A DNA stretch of 48,128 nucleotides from Fictibacillus solisalsi (GTDB lineage: Bacteria > Bacillota > Bacilli > Bacillales > Fictibacillaceae). Position numbers and translations under genes: made by a program. Below, piece after piece: positions 31,294 to 42,103 of this stretch (positions within the stretch are counted from its first letter, which is position 1; every line of letters begins with the position of its first letter). The notes under the pieces were generated by a model that saw only the letters and a list, made by a program, of their open reading frames with translations, was not told the DNA's origin and did no database searches. The stretch covers positions 1 through 48,128 of the forward strand of contig NZ_FNHW01000009.1 of NCBI RefSeq assembly GCF_900103485.1, written 5' to 3'.

Positions 31294-34200
31294 TTAATCT
31301 TGTGAGACTAGCTCTGTTGCTTCTGATCCCACAGTTTCTTCGTCAGTGGAGACCGGAGAATCCATTCCGACGTTGCGGTATAGGGACATACCTGTACCTG
31401 CAGGGATCAGTTTACCAATAATTACGTTCTCTTTCAATCCGAGTAATTCATCCCGTTTACCTTTGATTGCCGCATCAGTCAGGACACGAGTCGTTTCCTG
31501 GAAGGATGCTGCTGACAAGAAGGATTCTGTTTCAAGAGAAGCTTTGGTAATACCAAGCAATACAGGACGTCCTGTTGCCGGGATTCCGCCTTCAAGAAGA
31601 ATCTTTCTGTTTGCATCAGTAAAGGTATGAATATCAACCAACGCACCAGGCAGTACATCGGTATGGCCGGCATCGATGATACGGACCTTGCGAAGCATCT
31701 GGCGGACCATTACTTCCACGTGCTTGTCGCCAATTTCTACCCCTTGCATACGGTATACTTTTTGAACTTCACGCAGCAAGTATTCCTGAACACCTTCTGC
31801 TCCACGGACTTTGATCAATTCTTTCGGGTCGATGGAACCTTCAGTCAGTACCTGACCGGCAGTTACTACATCACCCTCTGCAACTTTAATGCGGGCACCA
31901 TATGGAACGGTGTAAGAACGGGTTTCGATTTCACCTTGAACAAGGATCTCACGCTTCTCTTTGGATTCGTTGATATTGATGACTGTACCTTCAAGCTCAG
32001 AAATCAAAGCCTGACCTTTCGGGTTACGTGCTTCAAACAATTCCTGGATACGCGGTAAACCTTGGGTGATATCGTCTCCTGCTACACCACCTGTATGGAA
32101 GGTACGCATCGTAAGCTGTGTTCCCGGCTCCCCGATGGATTGTGCAGCGATAATACCAACCGCTTCCCCAACTTCAACGTCAGAGCCTGTTGCCAGGTTG
32201 CGGCCGTAACATTTCTTACAAACACCGTGACGGGTATCACATGTAAATACGGAACGAAGGGTTACTTCTTCCACTCCGGCATCGACAACAGCTTGAGCGG
32301 AATCTTCCGTAATTTGTTCATTTTTGCTGACAAGAACTTCGTTCGTTTCCGGATGGTATACGGTTCTGAAGGCTGTACGGCCAACAAGACGCTCGTATAG
32401 GTTCTCGATCACTTCGTTTCCTTCTTTGATCGCTGCCACTTTAAGGCCGCGGTCGGTTCCGCAGTCATCCTCACGGACAATAACGTCCTGTGCAACGTCT
32501 ACAAGACGGCGTGTCAAGTAACCGGAGTCAGCTGTTTTCAGTGCAGTATCGGCAAGACCTTTACGTGCACCATGTGTAGAGATAAAGTATTCGAGTACCG
32601 TCAGACCTTCACGGAAGCTGGATTTGATCGGCAACTCAATGATTTTACCAGCCGGGTTGGCCATGAGACCACGCATACCGGCAAGCTGCGTAAAGTTAGA
32701 TGCGTTACCACGGGCACCAGAGTCACTCATCATGAAGATCGGGTTTCTCTTATCAAGGGTAAGCATCAGTTTTTGCTGGATTTCATCCTTCGCCTGGCTC
32801 CAGATGTTGATGACGCGCTCATAACGCTCGTCTTCTGTAATCAGACCACGGCGGAATTGTTTTGTTACAGTAGTAACCTTTTCTTCTGCCTTTTCAAGGA
32901 TAACCTGTTTCTCCGGCAATACGACGATGTCGGAAACACCAACGGTAATACCAGCTCGTGTGGAATACTTAAATCCAAGCTCTTTCATGCGGTCAAGCAT
33001 CTTGGATGTTTCGGTAATCTTGAATCGTTTGAACACTTCTGCAATGATTTTTCCGAGAATTCCTTTTTTGAACGGATCTACTTCATCATGCTTAGCGATT
33101 TCTTCTTTAATATTCGCAGCTTGAGGAAGGAAGTATTTCTCTGGTGTTTCAATTTGCAGGTTGGTTGTTGTCGGCTCATTGATGTATGGGAACGACTCCG
33201 GAAGAATCTCGTTAAAGAGAAGCTTACCGACAGTTGTCATCAGCATCATGTTTTGCTGGTGTTCCTTAAATGAAGGTTTGTTTAAAGTTGAAACTGGAAC
33301 AGCAATACGGGTATGAAGATGGACATAACCATTTTCGTACGCCACGATTGCTTCGTTTGCATCTTTAAAGACAGATCCTTCACCAATGGCACCTGCACGC
33401 TCCATTGTAAGGTAGTAGTTACCCAATACCATATCCTGTGACGGTGTAACAACCGGTTTACCGTCTTTAGGATTTAGGATGTTTTGTGCAGCCAGCATGA
33501 GCAAACGTGCTTCAGCTTGTGCTTCAGCAGATAAAGGTACGTGAACCGCCATTTGGTCACCATCGAAGTCAGCGTTGTATGCTGTACATACGAGCGGGTG
33601 AAGACGAATCGCACGGCCTTCAACAAGTGTAGGTTCGAATGCCTGGATACCCAGTCTGTGAAGCGTAGGGGCCCGGTTCAAGAGTACCGGGTGCTCTTTG
33701 ATTACATCTTCAAGAACATCCCAAACTTCAGGCTGAACGCGCTCTACCTTGCGCTTCGCACTCTTAATATTATGAGCAAGGCCTTTAGCCACGAGCTCTT
33801 TCATTACAAATGGTTTGAAAAGCTCAAGAGCCATTTCCTTAGGAAGACCACATTGGTACATCTTAAGGTGAGGACCTACCACGATAACGGAACGGCCGGA
33901 ATAGTCAACACGCTTACCAAGAAGGTTTTGACGGAAACGACCTTGTTTCCCTTTAAGCATATGAGAAAGTGATTTTAACGGACGGTTGCCCGGCCCTGTT
34001 ACAGGACGGCCGCGGCGTCCGTTGTCGATTAGCGCATCAACCGCTTCCTGAAGCATACGTTTTTCGTTTTGTACGATAATGTTCGGCGCACCCAAGTCCA
34101 AAAGACGCTTCAAACGGTTGTTACGGTTAATCACACGGCGGTACAAGTCGTTCAAATCGGATGTGGCAAAACGTCCTCCGTCAAGCTGCACCATCGGGCG

Positions 34201-34914
34201 AAGCTCAGGCGGAATGACAGGAAGAACATCCAAGATCATCCAGTGTGGCTCGTTTCCTGAATGACGGAACGCTTCCAGTACTTCAAGGCGTTTAATCGCA
34301 CGGGTACGGCGCTGTCCTTGCGCTGTTTTCAATTCTTCCTTCAGCTGGTCGACTTCTTTTACAAGGTCGATATCTTCAAGAAGACGGCGGATCGCCTCCG
34401 CTCCCATTTGTGCAGTAAAGCCTTGACCGTATTTTTCACGGTATGACCGGTATTCTTTTTCAGAAAGCAGCTGTTTTTTCTCCAGCGGCGTTTCACCCGT
34501 ATCTGTCACCACGTAAGATGCAAAGTAAATGACTTCTTCCAGTGCTCTTGGAGACATATCAAGTACAAGACCCATACGGCTTGGTATTCCTTTGAAATAC
34601 CAAATGTGCGAAACAGGTGCAGCAAGCTCGATGTGACCCATACGGTCACGTCGAACTTTAGCACGAGTTACTTCTACGCCACAGCGATCACATACAACAC
34701 CTTTATAACGGACACGTTTGTATTTACCGCAATGACATTCCCAGTCCTTTTGGGGACCAAAAATACGCTCACAGAACAAACCGTCTTTTTCAGGCTTTAA
34801 TGTACGATAGTTGATCGTTTCTGGTTTTTTCACTTCTCCTCTTGACCAGGAACGGATCTTGTCTGGAGAAGCGAGGCCTATTTTCATATACTCAAAATTG
34901 TTTACGTCTATCAA
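31294..34914 (-). CDS. rpoC: DNA-directed RNA polymerase subunit beta'
   Basis: 1206 aa from a TTG start 8 nt after GGGAGG. Zinc-1 site C60, C62, C75, C78; catalytic NADFDGD triple-Asp motif around residue 450; second zinc cluster in [13 protein letters not shown]; trigger-loop region [16 protein letters not shown]. Full length for Bacillus, with a short acidic tail ([17 protein letters not shown]). It lies 30 bp after rpoB. Confidence 0.99.
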   Translation of the reverse strand: MIDVNNFEYMKIGLASPDKIRSWSRGEVKKPETINYRTLKPEKDGLFCERIFGPQKDWECHCGKYKRVRYKGVVCDRCGVEVTRAKVRRDRMGHIELAAPVSHIWYFKGIPSRMGLVLDMSPRALEEVIYFASYVVTDTGETPLEKKQLLSEKEYRSYREKYGQGFTAQMGAEAIRRLLEDIDLVKEVDQLKEELKTAQGQRRTRAIKRLEVLEAFRHSGNEPHWMILDVLPVIPPELRPMVQLDGGRFATSDLNDLYRRVINRNNRLKRLLDLGAPNIIVQNEKRMLQEAVDALIDNGRRGRPVTGPGNRPLKSLSHMLKGKQGRFRQNLLGKRVDYSGRSVIVVGPHLKMYQCGLPKEMALELFKPFVMKELVAKGLAHNIKSAKRKVERVQPEVWDVLEDVIKEHPVLLNRAPTLHRLGIQAFEPTLVEGRAIRLHPLVCTAYNADFDGDQMAVHVPLSAEAQAEARLLMLAAQNILNPKDGKPVVTPSQDMVLGNYYLTMERAGAIGEGSVFKDANEAIVAYENGYVHLHTRIAVPVSTLNKPSFKEHQQNMMLMTTVGKLLFNEILPESFPYINEPTTTNLQIETPEKYFLPQAANIKEEIAKHDEVDPFKKGILGKIIAEVFKRFKITETSKMLDRMKELGFKYSTRAGITVGVSDIVVLPEKQVILEKAEEKVTTVTKQFRRGLITEDERYERVINIWSQAKDEIQQKLMLTLDKRNPIFMMSDSGARGNASNFTQLAGMRGLMANPAGKIIELPIKSSFREGLTVLEYFISTHGARKGLADTALKTADSGYLTRRLVDVAQDVIVREDDCGTDRGLKVAAIKEGNEVIENLYERLVGRTAFRTVYHPETNEVLVSKNEQITEDSAQAVVDAGVEEVTLRSVFTCDTRHGVCKKCYGRNLATGSDVEVGEAVGIIAAQSIGEPGTQLTMRTFHTGGVAGDDITQGLPRIQELFEARNPKGQALISELEGTVININESKEKREILVQGEIETRSYTVPYGARIKVAEGDVVTAGQVLTEGSIDPKELIKVRGAEGVQEYLLREVQKVYRMQGVEIGDKHVEVMVRQMLRKVRIIDAGHTDVLPGALVDIHTFTDANRKILLEGGIPATGRPVLLGITKASLETESFLSAASFQETTRVLTDAAIKGKRDELLGLKENVIIGKLIPAGTGMSLYRNVGMDSPVSTDEETVGSEATELVSQD

Positions 34915-34944
34915 GGAGCAAACCTCCCTTATGATATCCTGTTT

Positions 34945-37900
34945 TTATTCACTCACAGTGTAAGATTCAAGATTTAAATTAAGCTTTTCGCTCGCCTGAT
35001 CTTCTTCATCATCAAGCTCGCGCATTTCAATTTCTGTGTCGTCTCCGGACATGATCTTAACATCCATTCCGAGTGACTGAAGTTCTTTGATCAATACTTT
35101 GAATGATTCAGGAACTCCTGGTTCCGGAACGTTCTCGCCTTTGACGATCGCTTCGTATGTTTTCACACGGCCGACCACGTCATCGGACTTGACGGTAAGT
35201 ATTTCTTGAAGTGTATAAGCGGCACCATATGCTTCGAGTGCCCATACCTCCATCTCACCAAAACGCTGTCCACCAAACTGTGCCTTACCACCAAGCGGCT
35301 GCTGGGTAACAAGAGAGTATGGTCCGGTTGAACGGGCATGAAGTTTATCATCAACCATGTGAGCCAGTTTGATCATGTACATGACCCCAACAGACACACG
35401 GTTGTCGAATGGAACCCCGGTTCTTCCGTCATAAAGAACGGTTTTACCGTCACGGGCCATTCCTGCTTCTTCAATGGTTTCCCAAACATCTTCCTCACGG
35501 GCACCGTCAAATACCGGTGTTGCCATATGAAGGCCCAGCTGTCTTGCAGCCATTCCCAAGTGTAGTTCAAGCACTTGCCCGATGTTCATACGGGAAGGTA
35601 CGCCCAGCGGGTTCAACATGATATCGATTGGTGTTCCATCTGGAAGGTACGGCATATCTTCTTCCGGCATAATGCGGGAGATAACACCTTTGTTACCGTG
35701 GCGGCCGGCCATTTTATCTCCTTCGTGGATCTTACGCTTTTGCACGATGTACGCACGAACAAGCTGATTCACACCAGGAGGCAGCTCATCGCCGTCTTCA
35801 CGGTTAAATACTTTTACGTCGAGGATAATCCCGTCGCCGCCGTGTGGCACTCTTAGGGATGTATCACGGACTTCACGTGCCTTTTCACCAAAGATGGCGT
35901 GTAGAAGACGTTCTTCGGCTGTAAGTTCCGTAACCCCTTTAGGTGTTACTTTACCCACAAGAATGTCGCCGTCTTTTACTTCAGCACCCACACGGATAAT
36001 ACCACGGTCATCCAGATTGCGAAGAGCCTCTTCCCCTACGTTAGGGATGTCTCTTGTAATCTCCTCAGGCCCGAGTTTTGTATCACGTGCTTCAGACTCG
36101 TACTCCTCGATGTGAATGGATGTATACACATCATCTTTTACCAGACGCTCGCTCATGATAACGGCATCCTCGTAGTTGTAGCCTTCCCATGTCATGAATC
36201 CAACAAGAACGTTACGGCCAAGCGCAAGTTCTCCCTTTTCCATGGATGGTCCGTCTGCAAGGATTTCTCCCTTTACTACACGGTCGCCTTTAGAAACGAT
36301 CGGACGCTGGTTATAGCACGTTCCCTGGTTGGAACGGATAAATTTAAGACAATTGTAGCGGTCAAGCTGACCTTCTACTTCTTTTCCATCCACGACTTCA
36401 ATTCGTCGCACCTGGACTTGTTTCGCCGTTACTTTTTCAACAATTCCTTCGTATTTACAGATGACAGCTGCACCAGAGTCTTTTGCAGACACGTGCTCCA
36501 TTCCTGTTCCAACAACCGGAGCTTCCGGAACCATCAAAGGAACCGCTTGACGCTGCATGTTCGCACCCATCAAGGCACGGTTGGAGTCATCGTTTTCAAG
36601 GAACGGGATACACGCCGTTGCAGCAGATACAACCTGCTTTGGAGAAACGTCCATGTAATCAATTCGATCACGTCGGACAATCGTGTTTTCACCACGGAAA
36701 CGGGCAATAACGTCTTCGTTCAAGAACGAACCATCATCACCAAGAAGTGAGTTCGCCTGTGCTACTACATAGTTATCTTCCTCATCGGCTGTGAGGTAGT
36801 CGATTCGCCCTGTCACTTTACCAGTTTCAGGATCGACGCGGCGGTATGGAGTTTCAATGAATCCATACTCGTTTACCTTCGCATAGCTGGATAAGGAGTT
36901 GATCAAACCAATGTTTGGTCCCTCAGGTGTCTCGATCGGACACATACGCCCATAGTGGGAATAGTGAACGTCACGCACCTCAAATCCTGCGCGCTCACGC
37001 GTAAGTCCACCTGGTCCCAATGCGGATAGACGGCGCTTATGTGTAAGTTCTGCGAGCGGGTTGGTCTGGTCCATGAATTGAGAAAGCTGAGAGCTTCCAA
37101 AGAATTCTTTAATAGCAGCAATCACTGGACGGATATTGATCAGTGCCTGCGGTGTGATGGCGTTAGTATCCTGAATGGACATACGCTCACGAACGACACG
37201 CTCCATACGGGACAACCCAATACGGAATTGGTTTTGGAGCAGCTCGCCTACTGAACGCAAGCGGCGGTTTCCAAGGTGGTCAATATCATCTGTGTTGCCC
37301 ACACTGTGAAGCAGGTTGAAGAAGTAATTAATAGAAGCAATGATGTCAGAGACTGTAATGTTCTTTACAGACTTTTCAACGTTCGCATTACCAATTACTT
37401 TGATGACGCGCTCACCGTCTGGATCGTCCGGAGCATAAATGTTAATAGACTGAAGCGGAATATCCTGATCTTCAGCTACGCCGCCTGCCGGAGTCACATG
37501 ACGGAACCCAATGCCGTTTTCAAGGTAAGGAAGCACCTTGTCCAGCGTACGTCGGTCCAGCAGAGTGCCTGCTTCTGCAATCACTTCTCCTGTTTCCGGA
37601 TCTGCAAGGGATTCAGCCAGCTTTTGGTTGAATAAGCGGTTTTTGATATGAAGCTTTTTGTTGATTTTATAACGGCCCACGCTTGCAAGGTCATAACGTT
37701 TTGGATCAAAGAAGCGTGAGTCTAACAAACTCTTGGCATTATCGACAGTAGGCGGTTCGCCGGGGCGAAGGCGCTCATAGATTTCTAGGAGTGCTTTTTC
37801 CGTACCCTCTGTATTGTCTTTATCAAGAGTGTTTCTTAAATACTCGTCTTCGCCAAGAAGGTCGATGATTTCTTGATCAGAACCAAACCCTAATGCACGA

Positions 37901-38487
37901 AGCAATACGGTAATAGGAATTTTCCTTGTGCGGTCAATGCGCACATATACGATGTCCTTGGCGTCTGTTTCAAACTCCAGCCAGGCACCCCGGTTTGGTA
38001 TAACAGTGGCAGTGAAACCCTTTTTACCGTTTTTATCAATTTTTTCACTGTAGTAGACACTCGGTGAACGAACAAGCTGAGAAACAATTACACGTTCAGC
38101 ACCGTTGATCACAAACGTGCCTGTATCTGTCATTAACGGGAAATCTCCCATAAATACTTCTTGCTCTTTCACTTCGCCAGTCTCTTTATTAATGAGACGC
38201 ACCTTTACACGAAGCGGCGCAGCATAAGTTACATCACGCTCTTTTGATTCTTCCACAGGATATTTCGGCTCTCCTAAGCTATAGTCGATAAACTCTAGCA
38301 CGAGATTTCCTGTGAAATCTTCAATTGGCGAAATGTCCTGGAACATTTCACGCAGTCCCTCATCAAGAAACCACTGATAGGAAGCGGTTTGAATTTCGAT
38401 TAGATTCGGTAATTCAAGCACTTCGCTAATTCTTGCGTAACTTCTTCGTTGGCGGTGGCGTCCAAACTGAACTAGTTGACCTGTCAA
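34945..38487 (-). CDS. rpoB: DNA-directed RNA polymerase subunit beta
   Basis: 1180 aa from TTG 38487 ([20 protein letters not shown] follows the initiating Met). TTG is preferred because GAGGGG lies 8 nt before it; the GTG three codons upstream is part of that Shine-Dalgarno. The rifampicin pocket [20 protein letters not shown] then KRRLSALGP is wild type. C-terminal [19 protein letters not shown] is present. Its leader is about 237 nt with an attenuator-like hairpin. Confidence 0.99.
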   Translation of the reverse strand: MTGQLVQFGRHRQRRSYARISEVLELPNLIEIQTASYQWFLDEGLREMFQDISPIEDFTGNLVLEFIDYSLGEPKYPVEESKERDVTYAAPLRVKVRLINKETGEVKEQEVFMGDFPLMTDTGTFVINGAERVIVSQLVRSPSVYYSEKIDKNGKKGFTATVIPNRGAWLEFETDAKDIVYVRIDRTRKIPITVLLRALGFGSDQEIIDLLGEDEYLRNTLDKDNTEGTEKALLEIYERLRPGEPPTVDNAKSLLDSRFFDPKRYDLASVGRYKINKKLHIKNRLFNQKLAESLADPETGEVIAEAGTLLDRRTLDKVLPYLENGIGFRHVTPAGGVAEDQDIPLQSINIYAPDDPDGERVIKVIGNANVEKSVKNITVSDIIASINYFFNLLHSVGNTDDIDHLGNRRLRSVGELLQNQFRIGLSRMERVVRERMSIQDTNAITPQALINIRPVIAAIKEFFGSSQLSQFMDQTNPLAELTHKRRLSALGPGGLTRERAGFEVRDVHYSHYGRMCPIETPEGPNIGLINSLSSYAKVNEYGFIETPYRRVDPETGKVTGRIDYLTADEEDNYVVAQANSLLGDDGSFLNEDVIARFRGENTIVRRDRIDYMDVSPKQVVSAATACIPFLENDDSNRALMGANMQRQAVPLMVPEAPVVGTGMEHVSAKDSGAAVICKYEGIVEKVTAKQVQVRRIEVVDGKEVEGQLDRYNCLKFIRSNQGTCYNQRPIVSKGDRVVKGEILADGPSMEKGELALGRNVLVGFMTWEGYNYEDAVIMSERLVKDDVYTSIHIEEYESEARDTKLGPEEITRDIPNVGEEALRNLDDRGIIRVGAEVKDGDILVGKVTPKGVTELTAEERLLHAIFGEKAREVRDTSLRVPHGGDGIILDVKVFNREDGDELPPGVNQLVRAYIVQKRKIHEGDKMAGRHGNKGVISRIMPEEDMPYLPDGTPIDIMLNPLGVPSRMNIGQVLELHLGMAARQLGLHMATPVFDGAREEDVWETIEEAGMARDGKTVLYDGRTGVPFDNRVSVGVMYMIKLAHMVDDKLHARSTGPYSLVTQQPLGGKAQFGGQRFGEMEVWALEAYGAAYTLQEILTVKSDDVVGRVKTYEAIVKGENVPEPGVPESFKVLIKELQSLGMDVKIMSGDDTEIEMRELDDEEDQASEKLNLNLESYTVSE

Positions 38488-38557
38488 CTGATTCACCCCT
38501 CAAATCCAGCGTTTTTTCTTGTTCCTATATACTCTAACATTCTACTATCGAATGCCA

Positions 38558-38593
38558 GAAAGACAAAAAGAAAAAGGGTTTTCTTTCAAAACC
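38558..38593 (-). terminator. Attenuator-like hairpin in the rpoB leader
   Basis: Minus strand: GGTTTT-GAAAG-AAAACC followed by CTTTTTCTTTTTGTCTTTC. The stem is only 6 bp and GC-poor but the U-rich tract is long. It lies about 130 nt into the untranslated rpoB leader and about 70 nt before the start codon, so it could tune transcription into rpoBC. Confidence 0.45.
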
Positions 38594-38730
38594 ACAATTT
38601 CAATCGAGCAACAGATTATATAATTTTGTCCAATTTCTTCTCTTGATATACCTAGAAATAGTTGTTATATCGAGGTTTTTTCTGCATTTGAACACAAAGG
38701 CAGAAAATGTGAATTCATTGGCATTTTACA

Positions 38731-38759
38731 ATAATAGCATAGACCCTAGGCGGAGTCAA
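38731..38759 (-). promoter_or_regulatory. rpoB promoter (sigma-A, extended -10)
   Basis: Minus strand: TTGACT (38754-38759), 17-nt spacer, TGCTATTAT (hexamer 38731-38736). The -35 overlaps the ybxB stop codon (38756-38758). It gives rpoBC transcription independent of rplJL. Confidence 0.85.
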
Positions 38760-39358
38760 CATTTTTTTGCACGAATAATAAAATATCCTTTGCTTTTGGA
38801 AACGGTCTCTACCTCATCAAAAACTGCCTTAAGTTTCTCGATGGCGGAAGGAGCTCCCTGCTTCTTTTGAATGACAACCCACAGCTCTCCATTGCTTTGC
38901 AATTTTTCATAAGAGTCTTCAAAAAGCTGATGGACAACCCTCTTTCCTGCCCGGATAGGCGGATTGGTGAGTATCGCCGCAAATCCCGACTCCTGTACAT
39001 TGTCAAAAAGATTGCTCTTTCGCACTTCAACATTGGATATTCCGTTTTTCCTTGCGTTTTCCCGGGTCAACTCGAGCGCCCGTTCGTTCACATCCACCAT
39101 CAGCAATTGACGGCTTTCATCTTCTTTCGCAAGCGCAAGCCCGATCGGACCATACCCACAGCCCACATCCAAACAATCTCCACTGATTTCCGGGAAGACA
39201 AATTCCTCGATCAGCAGCCTGCTTCCAAAATCGACTTCTTTTTTGGAGAACACACCGGCGTCCGATGTGAATTTCAATTCACGGTTTCTCAGAACAAACG
39301 TCCAGGTTTTCGGATTGCTTTTCGCATCAGGATTTTCTGAATAATAATGGCCACTCAT
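38756..39358 (-). CDS. ybxB: RsmC-like class I SAM-dependent methyltransferase (YbxB)
   Basis: 200 aa from ATG 39358 (MSGHYYSENPDAKSNPKTW), after AAAGGGAG. SAM-binding motif I LDVGCGYGPIG and the catalytic NPPIRAGK (motif IV), the NPP(F/Y/W/I) signature of N6-adenine or N2-guanine methyltransferases. It matches the short YbxB form of RsmC-type 16S rRNA guanine methyltransferases. The position between rplL and rpoB is conserved. Substrate not established for the short form. Confidence 0.9.
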   Translation of the reverse strand: MSGHYYSENPDAKSNPKTWTFVLRNRELKFTSDAGVFSKKEVDFGSRLLIEEFVFPEISGDCLDVGCGYGPIGLALAKEDESRQLLMVDVNERALELTRENARKNGISNVEVRKSNLFDNVQESGFAAILTNPPIRAGKRVVHQLFEDSYEKLQSNGELWVVIQKKQGAPSAIEKLKAVFDEVETVSKSKGYFIIRAKKC

Positions 39359-39419
39359 GTTTTTCTCCCTTTCATCCAAAGGAATTCCTGATATCAGTAT
39401 TACCCAAATGATTTCAAAT

Positions 39420-39452
39420 AAAAAGGTCCGCCTGTTGGCGAACCCTTTTTTG
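39420..39452 (-). terminator. Terminator after rplL
   Basis: Minus strand: AAAGGGTTCGCC/GGCGGACCTTT with loop AACA and one G-U, then TTTTTATTTG. It follows the rplL stop by 8 nt and ends most rplJL transcripts before ybxB-rpoBC. Confidence 0.85.
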
Positions 39453-39460
39453 GTTTAAGA

Positions 39461-39823
39461 TTACTTAACTTCTACAGAAGCTCCAGCTTCTTCAAGTTTA
39501 GCTTTAATTTCTTCAGCTTCTTCTTTAGCAACGCCTTCTTTAACATTGCTTGGAGCACCGTCAACTAGTTCTTTAGCTTCTTTAAGACCAAGTCCAGTGA
39601 TCTCACGAACTACTTTGATAACTTTGATCTTAGAAGCGCCAGCGCTTGCAAGAACTACATCAAATTCAGTTTGCTCAGCAGCAGCGTCTGCACCAGCAGC
39701 TCCACCAGCAACAGCTACAGGAGCTGCAGCAGTTACACCAAACTCTTCTTCAATTGCCTTAACTAGGTCGTTAAGTTCTAAAACTGTCATGCTTTTTAGG
39801 CTTTCAATGATTTCTTTAGACAT
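39461..39823 (-). CDS. rplL: 50S ribosomal protein L7/L12
   Basis: 120 aa. An N-terminal dimerisation domain (about 1-30), an Ala/Gly-rich hinge ([18 protein letters not shown]), and a C-terminal factor-binding domain ([20 protein letters not shown]). Multiple copies form the flexible stalk that recruits GTPase factors. AAGGAGGA precedes ATG. Confidence 0.98.
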   Translation of the reverse strand: MSKEIIESLKSMTVLELNDLVKAIEEEFGVTAAAPVAVAGGAAGADAAAEQTEFDVVLASAGASKIKVIKVVREITGLGLKEAKELVDGAPSNVKEGVAKEEAEEIKAKLEEAGASVEVK

Positions 39824-39874
39824 TATAATTTCCTCCTTAGTTAGTTAAATCTTATTTGATTTAAAACGAAAGGC

Positions 39875-40375
39875 TTATGCGCCTTGTTCTTCTTTTTGCT
39901 CTGCAACGGCTTTAGTAACCAACGCAAAGTTGCGGATTGGCGCTTGAAGCACGCTGAGTACCATAGAAAGAAGTCCTTCGCGTGATGGAAGATCTGCAAG
40001 AGCTTTAACTTCCTCAAGTGTTGCGATACGGCCTTCAATTACACCAGCTTTGATCTCAAGAGCTTCGTGCTCCTTAGCAAAGTTGTTAAGGATTTTAGCC
40101 GGAGCCACTACGTCTTCATTGCTGAATGCAATTGCTGTAGGACCAACCAAATGCTCGTTAAGCTCAGATAAGCCAGTTTCGTCAGCTGCACGTCGAGTCA
40201 TTGAGTTTTTGTAAACTTTAAACTCGATTCCAGCTTCACGAAGTTGTTTACGAAGCTCAGTTACTGCCGCTACAGTCAAACCACGATAGTCAACAAGAAT
40301 TGTTGACTTGCTCTCGCGCAATTGTCCAGCGATGTCAGAAACCAACTGCTTCTTAGTTTCAATAATGCTGCTCAT
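39875..40375 (-). CDS. rplJ: 50S ribosomal protein L10
   Basis: 166 aa. N-terminal rRNA-binding domain ([20 protein letters not shown]), C-terminal helix for L12 dimers ([20 protein letters not shown]). AGGAGGTG precedes ATG. In B. subtilis the L10-L12 complex represses its own mRNA through the leader; such a leader is seen upstream. Confidence 0.98.
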   Translation of the reverse strand: MSSIIETKKQLVSDIAGQLRESKSTILVDYRGLTVAAVTELRKQLREAGIEFKVYKNSMTRRAADETGLSELNEHLVGPTAIAFSNEDVVAPAKILNNFAKEHEALEIKAGVIEGRIATLEEVKALADLPSREGLLSMVLSVLQAPIRNFALVTKAVAEQKEEQGA

Positions 40376-40573
40376 CCTTACACCTCCTGTAGAATAGTCT
40401 TGTCATCTTCATACCGTAGCCATAAGAAAAGCCTCCATGACAGACATGGAGGCGTAGGTTTCAGAAATTAAGCAATCATAAATTGATTGATTCTGCGCTA
40501 CACACCTCGGCAGGATGATTAAGCCAAATGGCCCCCGCTGTCTACGGCATGACATAGATATTTATTTACAACA
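40376..40573 (-). ncRNA. L10 leader with transcription attenuator
   Basis: The leader of about 198 nt contains the conserved L10-leader-type block GCCGAGGTGTGTAGCGCAGA and ends in an intrinsic terminator (GCCTCCATG/CATGGAGGC, 40431-40453, then TTTTCTT). An upstream segment GACAGCGGGGGC (40531-40542) can pair with the terminator 5' arm and loop (GCCTCC and CTGTC), forming an antiterminator. This matches the known B. subtilis mechanism in which L10(L12)4 binding favours termination. Confidence 0.85.
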
Positions 40574-40579
40574 TTTCAA

Positions 40580-40608
40580 ACTATATCAGCTTAGAAAATG
40601 TTTGTCAA
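40580..40608 (-). promoter_or_regulatory. rplJ-rplL promoter (sigma-A)
   Basis: Minus strand: TTGACA (40603-40608), 17-nt spacer, TATAGT (40580-40585). The -35 directly abuts the rplA stop codon. Confidence 0.9.
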
Positions 40609-41310
40609 CTATTTTTTAAGAGAAAAGTTAGATGGGTTAACTTTAATTCCAGGTCCCATTGTAGAAGCGATTGCTACGTTGCGGATATAAGTACCCTTTG
40701 CAGCAGCTGGTTTAACTTTAATAAGCGTATCGATGATTGTTCCAAGGTTCTCGGACAACTTGCTGTCTTCGAAAGAAACTTTCCCGATCGGCACGTGAAT
40801 ATTACCGGCTTTGTCAACACGGTATTCCACTTTACCTGCTTTAATATCATTAACCGCTTTTTCAACTTCAAATGTTACAGTACCTGTTTTAGGGTTTGGC
40901 ATTAAGCCTTTTGGTCCTAACACGCGTCCAAGACGACCAACTTCAGCCATCATGTCAGGTGTTGCCACGATCACGTCGAAGTCGAACCATCCTTGTTGGA
41001 TTTTGTTGATGTAGTCAGTATCGCCTACGAAGTCAGCTCCAGCAGCTTCTGCTTCTTTTGCTTTTTCGCCTTTAGCGAATACTAATACACGTTGAGTTTT
41101 ACCAGTTCCGTGCGGAAGCACGACAGCACCACGGATTTGTTGGTCCGCTTTCTTAGGGTCAACCCCAAGACGTACTGCTACTTCAACAGACTCGTCAAAC
41201 TTAGCTGTTGCAGTCTTTTTAACAAGCTCAATCGCTTCAGCAGCTTCATAAGCTTTTTGGCGGTCTACTAGTTTAGCCGCTTCTTGGTATTTCTTACTTT
41301 TTTTAGCCAT
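40609..41310 (-). CDS. rplA: 50S ribosomal protein L1
   Basis: 233 aa from ATG 41310 ([20 protein letters not shown]), after GGGAGGAA; the open frame upstream is the structured intergenic region. L1 signatures [20 protein letters not shown] and [14 protein letters not shown] are present. L1 forms the mobile stalk at the E site and represses its own operon in bacteria. Confidence 0.98.
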   Translation of the reverse strand: MAKKSKKYQEAAKLVDRQKAYEAAEAIELVKKTATAKFDESVEVAVRLGVDPKKADQQIRGAVVLPHGTGKTQRVLVFAKGEKAKEAEAAGADFVGDTDYINKIQQGWFDFDVIVATPDMMAEVGRLGRVLGPKGLMPNPKTGTVTFEVEKAVNDIKAGKVEYRVDKAGNIHVPIGKVSFEDSKLSENLGTIIDTLIKVKPAAAKGTYIRNVAIASTMGPGIKVNPSNFSLKK

Positions 41311-41331
41311 TGTAAAAATTTCCTCCCTTAT

Positions 41332-41356
41332 GTGGTTTAGCGGATATACCTCCCAC
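41332..41356 (-). promoter_or_regulatory. Candidate L1-binding hairpin before rplA
   Basis: Minus strand: GTGG-GA-GG(TATAT)CC-GCTAAA-CCAC, a stem with an asymmetric internal loop, ending just before the rplA RBS. The same architecture occurs before rplK (41961-41988), with a different apical stem. L1 represses through rRNA-mimicking mRNA sites, so this is the natural ligand. Confidence 0.55.
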
Positions 41357-41445
41357 TTAAACGGCCACCCGAGATTTTGAGGGCCGCTGCGCCTTCTTGC
41401 CCCGACACTAAACACCCGAGCTGCAGGCTTTGTTTCATTAATAAA

Positions 41446-41491
41446 GGTTGCGAACCGTTTTACCGGTAGGATGTCTCCTTTACTCGCAACC
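41446..41491 (-). other. Hairpin in the rplK-rplA gap
   Basis: GGTTGCGA/TCGCAACC with an inner ACCG/CGGT stem-loop, about 18 nt after the rplK stop. It is followed by TTTATT on the transcribed strand, so partial termination or processing between rplK and rplA is possible. The rest of the 198-bp gap also holds a CGGCC/GGCCG stem. Confidence 0.5.
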
Positions 41492-41508
41492 CGTTTGACG
41501 CATCAGGA

Positions 41509-41934
41509 TTAGTCTTCGATAACAATTCCCATGCTGCGTGCTGTACCTTCAACCATGCGCATTGCAGACTCAACGTTTGCAGCGTTTAGGTCAGGCATTT
41601 TTGATTCTGCAATTTCGCGAACTTTATCACGTTTTACAGTTGCAACCTTTTTCTTGTTTGGTTCACCAGAACCAGACTCGATACCAGCAGCTACTTTTAG
41701 AAGTACAGCAGCTGGAGGGGTTTTAGTAATGAATGTAAATGAACGGTCTTCAAAAACCGTGATTTCAACCGGAATGATTAAACCAGCTTGATCAGCAGTA
41801 CGAGCGTTAAACTCTTTACAGAATCCCATGATGTTAACACCAGCTTGTCCTAGTGCAGGTCCAACCGGTGGTGCCGGATTTGCTTTACCAGCAGGGATCT
41901 GAAGCTTTACCATTTTAATAACCTTTTTAGCCAC
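41509..41934 (-). CDS. rplK: 50S ribosomal protein L11
   Basis: 141 aa from GTG 41934, 8 nt after AAGGAGGTG; upstream in-frame ATG codons fall in the leader. N-terminal thiostrepton-site domain ([20 protein letters not shown]) and C-terminal 23S-binding domain ending [13 protein letters not shown]. It is needed for RelA activation in bacteria. Confidence 0.98.
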   Translation of the reverse strand: MAKKVIKMVKLQIPAGKANPAPPVGPALGQAGVNIMGFCKEFNARTADQAGLIIPVEITVFEDRSFTFITKTPPAAVLLKVAAGIESGSGEPNKKKVATVKRDKVREIAESKMPDLNAANVESAMRMVEGTARSMGIVIED

Positions 41935-41960
41935 GCGACACACCTCCTTAAGTCCGTGAT

Positions 41961-41988
41961 GTGGTATATGGGTGTAATACCCTCCCAC
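41961..41988 (-). promoter_or_regulatory. Candidate L1-binding hairpin before rplK
   Basis: Minus strand: GTGG-GA-GGGT(ATTAC)ACCC-ATATA-CCAC, in the leader 15 nt before the rplK RBS. It shares the outer stem and internal-loop layout with the site before rplA while the inner stem differs in sequence but stays paired. Confidence 0.6.
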
Positions 41989-42051
41989 TCAAAAATACGC
42001 TTCCCCCATGCTTAGGAGAAAGCAGTTGTTTAGAAATATCAAACATTAAAA

Positions 42052-42080
42052 AGTCTATCACTTTTTAAGTTGGATTTCAA
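42052..42080 (-). promoter_or_regulatory. rplK-rplA promoter (sigma-A, extended -10)
   Basis: Minus strand: TTGAAA (42075-42080), 17-nt spacer, TGATAGACT (hexamer 42052-42057), in the 169-bp gap after nusG. It yields a leader of about 110 nt. Confidence 0.8.
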
Positions 42081-42103
42081 GCGTTTTTAAAATTACTTTG
42101 AAA

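Noticed and set aside
36112-36750. Plus-strand 212-codon open frame inside rpoB
   Set aside because: Antisense shadow of the highly conserved rpoB; composition is that of reverse-read coding DNA.
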